From Mucilaginibacter sabulilitoris (lineage in GTDB: Bacteria; Bacteroidota; Bacteroidia; Sphingobacteriales; Sphingobacteriaceae): DNA of 64,000 nucleotides. Made by a program: the position numbers and the translations under genes. Position 1 is the stretch's first letter. Each line of letters begins with the position of its first letter. The stretch lies in NCBI RefSeq assembly GCF_034262375.1, contig NZ_CP139558.1, forward strand, positions 2,294,001-2,358,000. The letters are read 5' to 3'. Below the pieces are notes generated by a model that was given only the letters and a program-made list of their open reading frames with translations, was not told where the DNA came from and did not search any database. Shown piece by piece: positions 17,995-25,149 of this stretch.

Positions 17995-18255
17995 ATGGCT
18001 AAAACAGGATGGCAAAGCAACACAGGCACCAATGCGTCAAACTTCAATGTTTTGGCTGTAGGGTTCTTTGCAAATGGTGGTTATGATAGCAAAGGCACAG
18101 ATGTAGTATTTTTCACCACATCCATATTACCTGATTATAATGTTCCTACATACTTTAATATCTATCAACAAGATGGCGAACCCGATGCAATTGTTACAGA
18201 TATCATTGGAGCAACCAACGAAAGAGGTTCCTTACGTTTCGTAAAGGACAACTAA
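17995..18255 (+). pseudogene. C-terminal fragment of a FISUMP-type surface protein
   Basis: The 86 residues from ATG 17995 resemble the C-terminal part of Fibrobacter-succinogenes major paralogous domain proteins (GWQSNTGTNASNFNVLAVGF, then RGSLRFVKDN). There is no signal peptide and the N-terminal two thirds of the domain are absent. The fragment starts 25 bp after the radC piece. Expression is unlikely. The family match is from pattern recognition only. Confidence 0.5.
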
Positions 18256-18291
18256 GCTGACTTCTTAAAAGGTACAGAATCAAAATCATAT

Positions 18292-18318
18292 AAGAGCTTA
18301 CCAATCAGGTAGGCTCTT
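18292..18318 (+). terminator. Hairpin terminator after the FISUMP fragment
   Basis: aagagcttacc (18292-18302) pairs with ggtaggctctt (18308-18318) with one mismatch and a 5-nt loop, followed by ttccccat. The T-run is weak. Confidence 0.5.
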
Positions 18319-18390
18319 TCCCCATACTTCGATTTCGCCGGGCGTTCTCAAGACATTATATTAGCTGCATGATTATTAGAATCTAAACGT

Positions 18391-18741
18391 ATGTTGAAGC
18401 TGTATAAAAAAGATAATGAAGCTATCCACTATTGGGAAACATGGGACAAGGATGATAAAACAGGTATCATTCATTGGGGAGTCATCGGTCAAGATGGACA
18501 AAGTGTCGAAGTTCATTCCGGCTTGTTCTCAACCTTTCGTAAGAAGATTCAAAGTACCATAGACCAAAAAATAAAGGAAGGGTATGAGCAGATAGATACA
18601 GATGATCACTACACGCTTTTAATTGAGTATTTGGTTGACGGCATGGGAACATCTGAAAATCCCGAAAAGAGAACTAGGCTTCAACATAAAATGGATCATG
18701 TTTTAGGATGGACGGGACTCGAACTATACCAATATCGATAA
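18391..18741 (+). CDS. WGR-like domain protein
   Basis: 116 residues. The N-terminal part follows the WGR pattern: a Tyr-Trp-Glu segment (HYWETWDKD), then HWGVIGQDGQ in place of the canonical WGRIG, then a helix ending KEGYEQI. WGR domains bind nucleic acid or act as adaptors in PARP- and toxin-associated proteins. The C-terminal half (LLIEYLVDGMGTSENPEKR) has no motif I recognise. It stands alone in the island between the FISUMP fragment and the divergently oriented ATPase gene. It could be an orphan immunity or regulatory protein; this is a guess. Confidence 0.6.
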   Translation: MLKLYKKDNEAIHYWETWDKDDKTGIIHWGVIGQDGQSVEVHSGLFSTFRKKIQSTIDQKIKEGYEQIDTDDHYTLLIEYLVDGMGTSENPEKRTRLQHKMDHVLGWTGLELYQYR

Positions 18742-18879
18742 CATTTTCAATGAGTTATACTTTTTAAAATGCCAAAGGTAACCGATTAGTTAACCGAATA
18801 CTTTGGTTGCTTTTGTAAGAACTATTACAACACCAATATAGTTGAATTTATTGGATATCCCAAATTATCCTGCAAATTT

Positions 18880-20313
18880 CTATCTGAACAGATCTTCAAG
18901 TTTGATATCGTTTTGTACTAACCCGATTTTGTAACTGTTATCTTGTGTACCGAATGTGGTGACCATTACAATAAATATAGTCTTGGGACTTTTGGTCCTG
19001 TTCGCGAATACATCTCTTTTATTAATCAGTTCTGCGGCATAACCTTTATCTATTGAAAAGGGCGAGTTCGAGAACTTCATTTCGCAAATACTGATGCAGA
19101 AATCCTTACGGTCAAACAGCAGATCTATCTGTGCCCCGGGCTGGCCTTTGCCGGGAACGTACCGCCATGCAGACTCTTCTGTATAAACTCCTGCTATACC
19201 AAGTGCTGCTTTAATTTCTTTTGTATGTCTCAGGCATACGCTTTCGAATGCCGTTCCACTCCAGCTTCGCCATGAGGGAGAGGCAGATAATTTGATCCAT
19301 GTTCCCGCTCCTGTTGCCCGGCTATTTTCCATGAATTTAAGGTAGAACCTCGAGTATTCATCCGACAGTTTATAAATGCTGTCCCTTGTGTTTTTCTCAA
19401 ATGGAAGATAGGCCGAAATAAATCCTGATTCGGTTAGCTCTTCTAAAAGTAAAGTGGTTGTCCCTCCGGTAGACAGGCCACATTCAGAAATAATTTCTTT
19501 CCTTGTTAGTCCTGCCGGCTTAGCACCAAGTGCCCGTACAATAGAAATGTGCTTATCTGCTTCTGTAAACAAAGACTGATAAAGATTGCCGAATTCTTTT
19601 TGCAATGCCCCGTCTTTGGTAAAACAGATACGGTCTATATTCTGGGCTGCGCTCTGCCCTGTTAAAATCTCTTTTAAATATTGAGGGATACCGCCTAAAG
19701 CCATATACAATTGCACCACCTGATAATGATCCAGATTGACATTATTATACTTCAGGTATTCAGCTGTCTCGGTGAGGCTGAATGGAAGCAACCGGATTTT
19801 TCGGGTGATTCTGTTATGTAAGCCGCCTTTATTATTGACTACTTTTTGTATCATCCAGGATGCCGCTGACCCACAGATAGTGAAGATCAGGTTATTTTGC
19901 TTTGTTCCCCAGGAGTTCCAGAAAAACTCAAAGGCGGGGAGAAATCCCGATTTTGCTGAACTAAGCCAGGGAAATTCATCGAGAAAAATGACACATTTGT
20001 TTTTGTCCAAAAAAGGTTCAGCATAATTCCTGAGCATTTGAAATGCTTGTCCCCAATTGGAAGGAACGGCAATGGGAACAGATACCTTCATTACATCTGC
20101 TAAAGTGTCCCGGAAATTAGTTAGCTGATCTTTTAATGTTGCATTATGGACCCCGGAAAATTCGAATATGATATGTTTAGCAAAAGTCTTGCGGATAAGA
20201 TAGGTCTTTCCTACCCGCCTTCTGCCATAAACCGCGATCAATTCTGCTTCCTTAGTTTTCAATGTTCTTTCCAGAATAAGCTTTTCCTCTTTTCTTCCGA
20301 TGATTTCTTTCAT
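18880..20313 (-). CDS. AAA ATPase with C-terminal DUF234-type nuclease-like domain
   Basis: 477 residues. It is an archaeal-type P-loop ATPase: Walker A VYGRRRVGKTYL (about residues 29-40), Walker B CVIFLDEFPWL, sensor TICGSAASWM, and the family segment LLPFSLTETAEYL. A winged-helix region follows (LTRKEIISECGLSTGG). The C-terminal DUF234-like region contains EMKFSNSPFSIDKGY, which resembles the E-x-K of PD-(D/E)xK nucleases. Such genes are frequent in mobile and defence-rich regions, but their role is mostly unproven. The promoter lies inside a pair of inverted repeats (20343-20441), so it appears tightly controlled. Confidence 0.82.
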   Translation of the reverse strand: MKEIIGRKEEKLILERTLKTKEAELIAVYGRRRVGKTYLIRKTFAKHIIFEFSGVHNATLKDQLTNFRDTLADVMKVSVPIAVPSNWGQAFQMLRNYAEPFLDKNKCVIFLDEFPWLSSAKSGFLPAFEFFWNSWGTKQNNLIFTICGSAASWMIQKVVNNKGGLHNRITRKIRLLPFSLTETAEYLKYNNVNLDHYQVVQLYMALGGIPQYLKEILTGQSAAQNIDRICFTKDGALQKEFGNLYQSLFTEADKHISIVRALGAKPAGLTRKEIISECGLSTGGTTTLLLEELTESGFISAYLPFEKNTRDSIYKLSDEYSRFYLKFMENSRATGAGTWIKLSASPSWRSWSGTAFESVCLRHTKEIKAALGIAGVYTEESAWRYVPGKGQPGAQIDLLFDRKDFCISICEMKFSNSPFSIDKGYAAELINKRDVFANRTKSPKTIFIVMVTTFGTQDNSYKIGLVQNDIKLEDLFR

Positions 20314-20342
20314 AATCTAAGTCGTTAAAACCTTGGTTTTAC

Positions 20343-20441
20343 TTTTATATCCAGCCACAACCATGCAAATATAGCCATTTGTGGCTGGATATAAAAAATC
20401 ATAATCAGCCACAAGTTTAATTATGGCCATAGTTATGGCTG
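20343..20441. promoter_or_regulatory. Twin-dyad operator over the ATPase gene promoter
   Basis: Dyad 1 has an 18-bp perfect inverted repeat (20343-20360 with 20379-20396) around an 18-bp spacer. Dyad 2 has CAGCCACAA (20406-20414), again an 18-bp spacer, then TTATGGCTG (20433-20441). Both have the geometry 9-18-9 and are offset by 54 bp. The minus-strand -7 box TATATTTG (20366-20373) lies inside the spacer of dyad 1, so a bound protein should occlude the promoter. No matching regulator gene was identified. Confidence 0.75.
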
Positions 20442-20570
20442 AGTATGATACAAGGTTCGGGGAATAAAAAGGTAATGGATTTTTTAACAAAAAATCTAAA
20501 TAAAGGGCTATATTCCAGTTTGCTTGGTATTGTGAGTATCAATATTTGAATTTTCTTTAAACTGGCCGCT

Positions 20571-20708
20571 AATCCCGATAGGGTATAAAATGAGTATAAT
20601 TATATGCAATAACCCCGATAGGGTATAATTAATAAATAAAAAGTAAGCACAATCCCGATAGGGTATAATTAATAAATTTTACTTATATTTGTACCCGAAA
20701 GGGTATAA
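20571..20708 (+). promoter_or_regulatory. Four phased HipB-type operators and hipBST promoter
   Basis: Four copies of a CCCGATAGGGTATAA-like box start at 20571, 20611, 20651 and 20691, each exactly 40 bp after the last. The fourth is a perfect dyad (TACCC-GAAA-GGGTA). The -7 box TATATTTG (20684-20691) lies between boxes 3 and 4, which cover the -33 zone and the predicted start near 20698. This places transcription under control of the HTH protein encoded at 20711. Confidence 0.82.
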
Positions 20709-20710
20709 AT

Positions 20711-20914
20711 ATGTTGTCAGAATATTTAAAGAAAAAAAGGAAATCACTAAATCTCACACAGGAAGACCTGGCATCCAAAGCGGGAGTCGGACTTAGGGTT
20801 GTTCGTGAGATGGAACAGGGAAAACCAACACTGCGGATGGATAAAGTGAATCAGGTGTTGATGTTATTTGGCGCAGAACTCGGAGTGGTATTAAAAGTAA
20901 AAAATGATGAGTAG
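20711..20914 (+). CDS. hipB: HipB-like antitoxin / autorepressor
   Basis: 67-residue Xre-family helix-turn-helix protein (KKRKSLNLTQEDLASKAGVGLRVVREMEQG is the HTH region; LRMDKVNQVLMLFG follows). It is expected to bind the four operators just upstream and repress its own operon. The ATG lies 3 bp after the last operator, so the leader is very short. It overlaps hipS by 11 bp. The small size and missing extended C-terminus match HipB of tripartite HipBST loci, where antitoxin activity resides partly in HipS. Confidence 0.88.
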   Translation: MLSEYLKKKRKSLNLTQEDLASKAGVGLRVVREMEQGKPTLRMDKVNQVLMLFGAELGVVLKVKNDE

Positions 20915-21230
20915 GAAAGGTTTGGTGTATTTTCAGGACACGCTGGCTGGTGTGCTTGCGGAAACTGACGATGGTTACGAATTTACTTACCAGGCGGATT
21001 ATTTAGAGAAGAGGAACGCAAAGCCGGTGAGCTTAACGCTGCCATTGTCAACCCAGAAATATGAAAGTAAAGTATTGTTTGCTTTTTTTGATGGCTTGAT
21101 ACCTGAAGGTTGGTTGCTGGATCTGGCAACAACACACTGGAAGGTCAAAAGCAATGACCGGTTTGAATTATTACTATTAACATGCAGGGATGCAATCGGA
21201 GCTGTAACGGTTATTCCCGAAATAGATTAA
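20904..21230 (+). CDS. hipS: HipS-like protein (stand-alone HipA N-terminal subdomain 1)
   Basis: 108 residues corresponding to the N-terminal couple_hipA domain that is normally fused to the kinase (GVLAETDDGYEFTYQADYL, VSLTLPLSTQKYES, LFAFFDGLIPEGWLL). It ends cleanly (GAVTVIPEID) 3 bp before the kinase ORF, which is a natural split and not a frameshift. In the E. coli HipBST system the equivalent protein neutralises the kinase; that role is inferred here. The start may be either Met of the initial ATGATG. Confidence 0.88.
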   Translation: MMSRKGLVYFQDTLAGVLAETDDGYEFTYQADYLEKRNAKPVSLTLPLSTQKYESKVLFAFFDGLIPEGWLLDLATTHWKVKSNDRFELLLLTCRDAIGAVTVIPEID

Positions 21231-21233
21231 GCT

Positions 21234-22157
21234 ATGGCAAATTGTTGGTTTTGTTATCAGGATGTAGGTGCATCGTCTTATCATGAGAAATGTTCAAGAC
21301 GATTCTTTGGTGTGACTAAAGTACCGGAGCTGGAATTGAACAATAAACTTTTGAAAACTTTGGCCGAACAGACTATCAATGAAAGGATCGCTGTGACCGG
21401 AGTTCAGCCTAAGCTTTCTGTTACCCTGGAAAAGACGAAGGGACAGAACCGTCTGACTATAGTAGGACTTTGGGGAGAATACATACTTAAACCACAGCAT
21501 CCTGATTTTCCGGAAATGCCGCAATCAGAAGATCTGACTATGCATTTGGCAAGCCTATTTAAAATGCCAACTTGTGATCATACTTTAATGGAGGCGTCAG
21601 ACGGTAGTTTGGTTTATCTTGCCAAGCGATTTGATCGGGTAAAAGGCCATAAAGTTCACATGGAAGATTTTTGCCAGCTTTCTGAATTTTTAACGGAAAA
21701 TAAATACAAGGGCTCTTACGAAAAGATCGGTAAGCTTATTCTGAAATATTGCACTCAAACTGGTTTTGATGCACTGACTTATTTTGAACTGGTGTTATTT
21801 TCTTTTTTGACAGGGAACAATGATATGCACCTGAAAAACTTTTCTGTACTATATACGGACGAGGGGGTAAGTCTAAGTCCTGCCTATGACCTGCTCAATG
21901 TAAATCTTGTTAATCCACAGGACGATGAAGAGCTGGCGCTGACAATGAATGGTAAAAAGAAAAGAATTAGATTATCTGACTTTGATGTATTGGCTAGAAG
22001 CATGAATATACCTGAAACCGCCGTTAGGAATACGTATAACAAATTTTCCTCCGGTAATAAGGAGGTTGGTAAGATGATTGAAGCATCATTCCTGAGCCCC
22101 GAAAAAAAGGCACTATACCTGGAAATTTGGGATAAAAAGCAACATTTGTTTGGATAA
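21234..22157 (+). CDS. hipT: HipT-like Ser/Thr kinase toxin
   Basis: 307-residue HipA-family kinase lacking the N-terminal subdomain. An N-terminal CxxC...HxxxC cluster (CWFC near residue 4, YHEKC near 18) suggests a metal site. The Gly-rich loop is TGVQPKLSV, the ATP-Lys segment is EYILKP, the catalytic loop is TGNNDMHLKNF, and the metal Asp is in SPAYDLLN. The residues before the loop read IAVTG, so the serines described as autophosphorylation sites in E. coli HipT seem replaced by Ala and Thr (inference from a remembered alignment). Its targets in this lineage are unknown. Confidence 0.88.
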   Translation: MANCWFCYQDVGASSYHEKCSRRFFGVTKVPELELNNKLLKTLAEQTINERIAVTGVQPKLSVTLEKTKGQNRLTIVGLWGEYILKPQHPDFPEMPQSEDLTMHLASLFKMPTCDHTLMEASDGSLVYLAKRFDRVKGHKVHMEDFCQLSEFLTENKYKGSYEKIGKLILKYCTQTGFDALTYFELVLFSFLTGNNDMHLKNFSVLYTDEGVSLSPAYDLLNVNLVNPQDDEELALTMNGKKKRIRLSDFDVLARSMNIPETAVRNTYNKFSSGNKEVGKMIEASFLSPEKKALYLEIWDKKQHLFG

Positions 22158-22170
22158 AAAGTAAGGGCTT

Positions 22171-22436
22171 ATGATAAAAGAGTGGTTAGAAACTTACAGG
22201 CCCTCCAGCCAGGAGGAAGCAAAGGACGCATTGCGGGAAATCATGCAGGAGATCCCGCTGGTAGGTCTGTATCGCGCCGGATTTTTTGAAAAGGCAGCGT
22301 TCCACGGTGGCACTGCTTTGAAAATATTTTATGGATTAGATCGATTCAGAAGACCTCGACTTTTCACTATTAGCGGCTGAACCTGAGTTTCTTTAAATAA
22401 ATACCAGGAGCGTTATAATGTCATTGCCTCTCAATA
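22171..22436 (+). pseudogene. Frameshifted AbiEii-type nucleotidyltransferase toxin relic
   Basis: Begins as a normal AbiEii N-terminus (FFEKAAFHGGTALKIFYGLDRF). After codon 59 (ttc, 22345-22347), two bases of an expected ttc-tca are missing. In the shifted frame the conserved continuation SEDLDFSLLAAEPEF appears, then a second slip and stop codons by about 22436. The C-terminal three quarters are gone. No AbiEi antitoxin gene is adjacent. It starts 13 bp after hipT and dies just before the 22-bp tandem repeats. Confidence 0.82.
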
Positions 22437-22454
22437 GTTTCAGCGGATATTGGC

Positions 22455-22520
22455 TATGTATATTGTCAATTGTGGTTATGTAAATTGGAAGTTTGTCCTA
22501 TGTAAATTGCAAGTTTGTCA
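22455..22520. repeat. Three 22-bp tandem repeats, possible IS21-like end
   Basis: Units start at 22455, 22477 and 22499. Units 2 and 3 are nearly identical (tatgtaaattgSaagtttgtc) and unit 1 is more diverged. Multiple short internal repeats next to an end are typical of IS21-family termini, but no istA/istB is present, so this could be a deletion scar. It lies at the broken end of the AbiEii relic. Confidence 0.5.
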
Positions 22521-22668
22521 ATATCTGCCGATGACTAAAGGACAAGGATTTTTCATTTTTGAAATCAAGGCACTGTATTCAAAAGCCACCAAAACATCAG
22601 TAGTACCGAAATGCTTGTCAATTTTATTGATCAGGCACAGCCAGATTTGTACCATAATCTTTCAAATT

Positions 22669-22941
22669 ATGGCAACAGAAATTATCACAAAAGAAGACCT
22701 GAACGAGTTCAGGGAACGGCTGTTAAGCGACATTAAATCCCTTCTGGCAGGGAACCCTGTTCAGGAAAATACCAGGTGGCTAAAAAGCTACCCGGTAAAG
22801 AACATGCTAAGAATATCTCCGGGAACATTGCAGAACCTGAGAGTAAACGGCACGATCAGTTACACAAAGATCGGCGGTATTCTGTATTATAAATACGATG
22901 ACATCCAGCGATTACTTGACGGCAACCGGATAAAAAAATAA
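22669..22941 (+). CDS. HTH_17-type DNA-binding protein, excisionase-like
   Basis: 90 residues from ATG 22669. A longer frame starts at 22450, but it runs through the tandem repeats and is not conserved in character. The C-terminal half is a MerR/excisionase-like winged helix (YPVKNMLRISPGTLQNLRVNGTISYTKIGGILYY, residues ~43-76). Proteins of this size and type are common on Bacteroidota mobile elements, where they control excision or transfer. No integrase lies next to it. It fits a leftover of a mobile element. Confidence 0.75.
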   Translation: MATEIITKEDLNEFRERLLSDIKSLLAGNPVQENTRWLKSYPVKNMLRISPGTLQNLRVNGTISYTKIGGILYYKYDDIQRLLDGNRIKK

Positions 22942-22978
22942 CCCTGCAGGTACTGTCATTTAAAATACCATTCAATAT

Positions 22979-23575
22979 TTACACATCTAATGCGATCAGT
23001 CTGCCGCTGTCAAAAGTACCGTGTTCATTGTGGTGAACATAGCCGAGCTGGTTTGTCACAAGTTTCGTTTTTCCAATCAGAAAGTCATCGGTTGCAGCAT
23101 GATTATGACCATATACCCAGTAGTCGGCACCACATGATTCAATAAATCCATCCAGGTTGGTCGCAAAAGCTTCATTCAGCGGGCTGCCGAGATATTTAGC
23201 AGGATAATTCTGAAACGTAGGCAGGTGATGGGTGACAATGACATGCTTTTCATCCTCTTTGCGGTTACCTTGAAACGCGGAATGCAGGAATGCTATGGAT
23301 TCAGCATGCATCTGGTTATACTGTTCCACTGACAGCCGCTGTCCCTCAAATTTGATTAAATGAAAATCCATCAGACCTCGTTCAATATTCCATGCCTTCG
23401 ATGCCGAAATATCAGACCACAGGGTCGTAAAATGCAGACGGATATTTTCCAGCCTGATGGTGCAGTTATTGAGCATGGTTACATTTGGCCGGATAGCTTC
23501 CCTAAATGCACCTGATTTGTTCGCCATATCGGAATTGTAATATTCGTGATTACCCGGAACCCAGTAAGTGTAATG
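22979..23575 (-). pseudogene. 5'-truncated metallophosphoesterase
   Basis: Calcineurin-like phosphoesterase C-terminal part. The motifs VTHHLPTF and VYGHNHAATDD are present. Reading back beyond the first ATG (23527), the same frame still encodes WVPGNHEYYNSD, the GNHE metal motif, up to about 23575. The N-terminal DxH and GD motifs are missing; the frame then runs into unrelated AT-rich sequence and a stop at 23624. The enzyme should be inactive. The break coincides with the promoter region of the RHS locus. Confidence 0.8.
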
Positions 23576-23612
23576 ATTGTAAGAATTATGACATGAATAT
23601 TTTATTAAAGTA

Positions 23613-23642
23613 TTTGTTTGGAATTATAAATAATTATATTTG
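23613..23642 (+). promoter_or_regulatory. Candidate promoter of the fibre/RHS toxin locus
   Basis: TTTG (23613-23616), 18-bp spacer, TATATTTG (23635-23642): a full Bacteroidota promoter pattern. It gives a leader of about 240 nt before the first fibre gene (23889). The leader itself (23643-23888) shows no gene or clear RNA structure. Confidence 0.5.
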
Positions 23643-23888
23643 AGGAAACCTAACAGACTTTATATGATGACCTTATCACCTGACAAGCTTCCCAAAAAAC
23701 ATCTTCATCGGGGTTTACTATTTAATCCGACTCTTCATCGAAGAAGCCAGCTTTAACACATACATCCCAGTTTAACAGTACAGTTCATTCAACGAATATT
23801 AACAGTATCATAGTGCTGGTATTATCTCTTTGTTTCTGCATTGCGACCGAAAACATTGCCTAATCACAATTGAAGTTCGAACCATATC

Positions 23889-25085
23889 ATGAAAAAAGGT
23901 TATTTAACTATTGTAACAATCCTTATCTTTTTACAATCAGCTCGTGCCCAATGGACCCTGAGTGGAACCAATGTCTCTAACAGTCCCGTTACAAGCAACG
24001 TGCAGATCGGTTTAACAACCCCGACTGTAATCAATAGTTCCGTTGATTTATTTCCTTCGGCGATCCCCAAGCTGGAGATTCTGACAGCTAACAACGGCAG
24101 CACTGCTTATTCAGAACTAATAACCCTCCGTCATACAGGAGTAAGTCAGGATGCACTTTCGCGACAACTGGGAATGCTTTTCAAACTTTCGAACGAAGCA
24201 AACACAGGCGAATCCGGCAAAATGGGCGGCATGATGTTGGAAAGCAGCAGCGCATGGGCCAATCACATATCCCTGAGTTTGATCACAGCCAATGCGAGAA
24301 GGATGACCATTGATGAAAACGGTTACGTAGGTATCAATTTAACAAACCCGACAGCCCGTTTAAGTGTGAACAGTGGCCTGAGCGCACCAACAACTATCAA
24401 TCTTGCCAATAGTATCGTGATTGGATCAGGCAATGCGAATGCAAGCTATAAATATCTCGGTCAGTTTGGCTTTCTTTCCAATGATGCAGATTTCAGCGCT
24501 CCAAAAATAGTAGCCTACATTTCCGGGGAAGCTACGGAAGTTTATACAGATGATACGAAAACGGGTTCAGTCATGAGATTTTTTACCGGCGATAACGGCG
24601 GCAGTAATCCGGTAGAAAGAATGGTGATCGATAACCGCGGCTATGTAGGAATCGGTACCGCGACGCCTAAAGAGACCCTATCGGTGAATGGTAACATCCG
24701 TGCTAAACAAATCAAAGTAGAGATTACGAACTGGCCGGATTATGTTTTCCAAAAGGGTTATCAATTGCCATCATTACAAGAAGTCAAAACCTACATCGAT
24801 CAAAACCAACACCTACCGGAAATTCCATCCGAAGAACAAATTACGAAACAAGGGCTAAACCTGGGCGAAATGAATAAACTGCTGATGAAAAAAGTGGAAG
24901 AACTGACACTTTATTTGATCGAAAAAGATAAAACCGAACAGGAGCAAAAGGAAATAAACAATAAACAATCGATAGAAATACAGCGGCAGAAAGATGAAGC
25001 CGCGAAACAAGCACAATTACAGGACGCACGAATCAAACATCTGGAGGAACGGCTTAATCAATTCATTCATTTGAAAAAGGAATGA
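23889..25085 (+). CDS. Secreted fibre-like protein with coiled-coil C-terminal domain
   Basis: 398 residues. The signal peptide is MKKGYLTIVTILIFLQSARA. A long repetitive beta-rich region contains fibre-type turns (NGYVGINLTNP, RGYVGIGTATP). The C-terminal domain is NWPDYVFQKGYQLPSLQEV ... HLPEIPSEEQ ... LNLGEMNKLLMKKVEELTLYLIE and a Glu/Lys-rich coiled coil. This module recurs in Bacteroidota tail-fibre-like proteins located next to RHS genes. It resembles the next ORF strongly at the C-terminus, so the two are paralogs. It is likely an exported, trimeric structural or targeting protein; the role is inferred. Confidence 0.78.
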   Translation: MKKGYLTIVTILIFLQSARAQWTLSGTNVSNSPVTSNVQIGLTTPTVINSSVDLFPSAIPKLEILTANNGSTAYSELITLRHTGVSQDALSRQLGMLFKLSNEANTGESGKMGGMMLESSSAWANHISLSLITANARRMTIDENGYVGINLTNPTARLSVNSGLSAPTTINLANSIVIGSGNANASYKYLGQFGFLSNDADFSAPKIVAYISGEATEVYTDDTKTGSVMRFFTGDNGGSNPVERMVIDNRGYVGIGTATPKETLSVNGNIRAKQIKVEITNWPDYVFQKGYQLPSLQEVKTYIDQNQHLPEIPSEEQITKQGLNLGEMNKLLMKKVEELTLYLIEKDKTEQEQKEINNKQSIEIQRQKDEAAKQAQLQDARIKHLEERLNQFIHLKKE

Positions 25086-25149
25086 AGCCAGAATCCATAC
25101 GCAAATAAATTCTACACCTTAACCAACCGAGTAAACAACCAAACCTATC

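Noticed and set aside
20571..20708. CRISPR-like regular repeats
   Set aside because: Units of about 16-18 bp at 40-bp spacing, only four, overlapping a promoter and with near-identical parts in the spacers; these are operators.
22450..22668. N-terminal extension of the HTH protein
   Set aside because: The extension is translated tandem repeat and AT-rich spacer; the conserved protein starts at ATG 22669.
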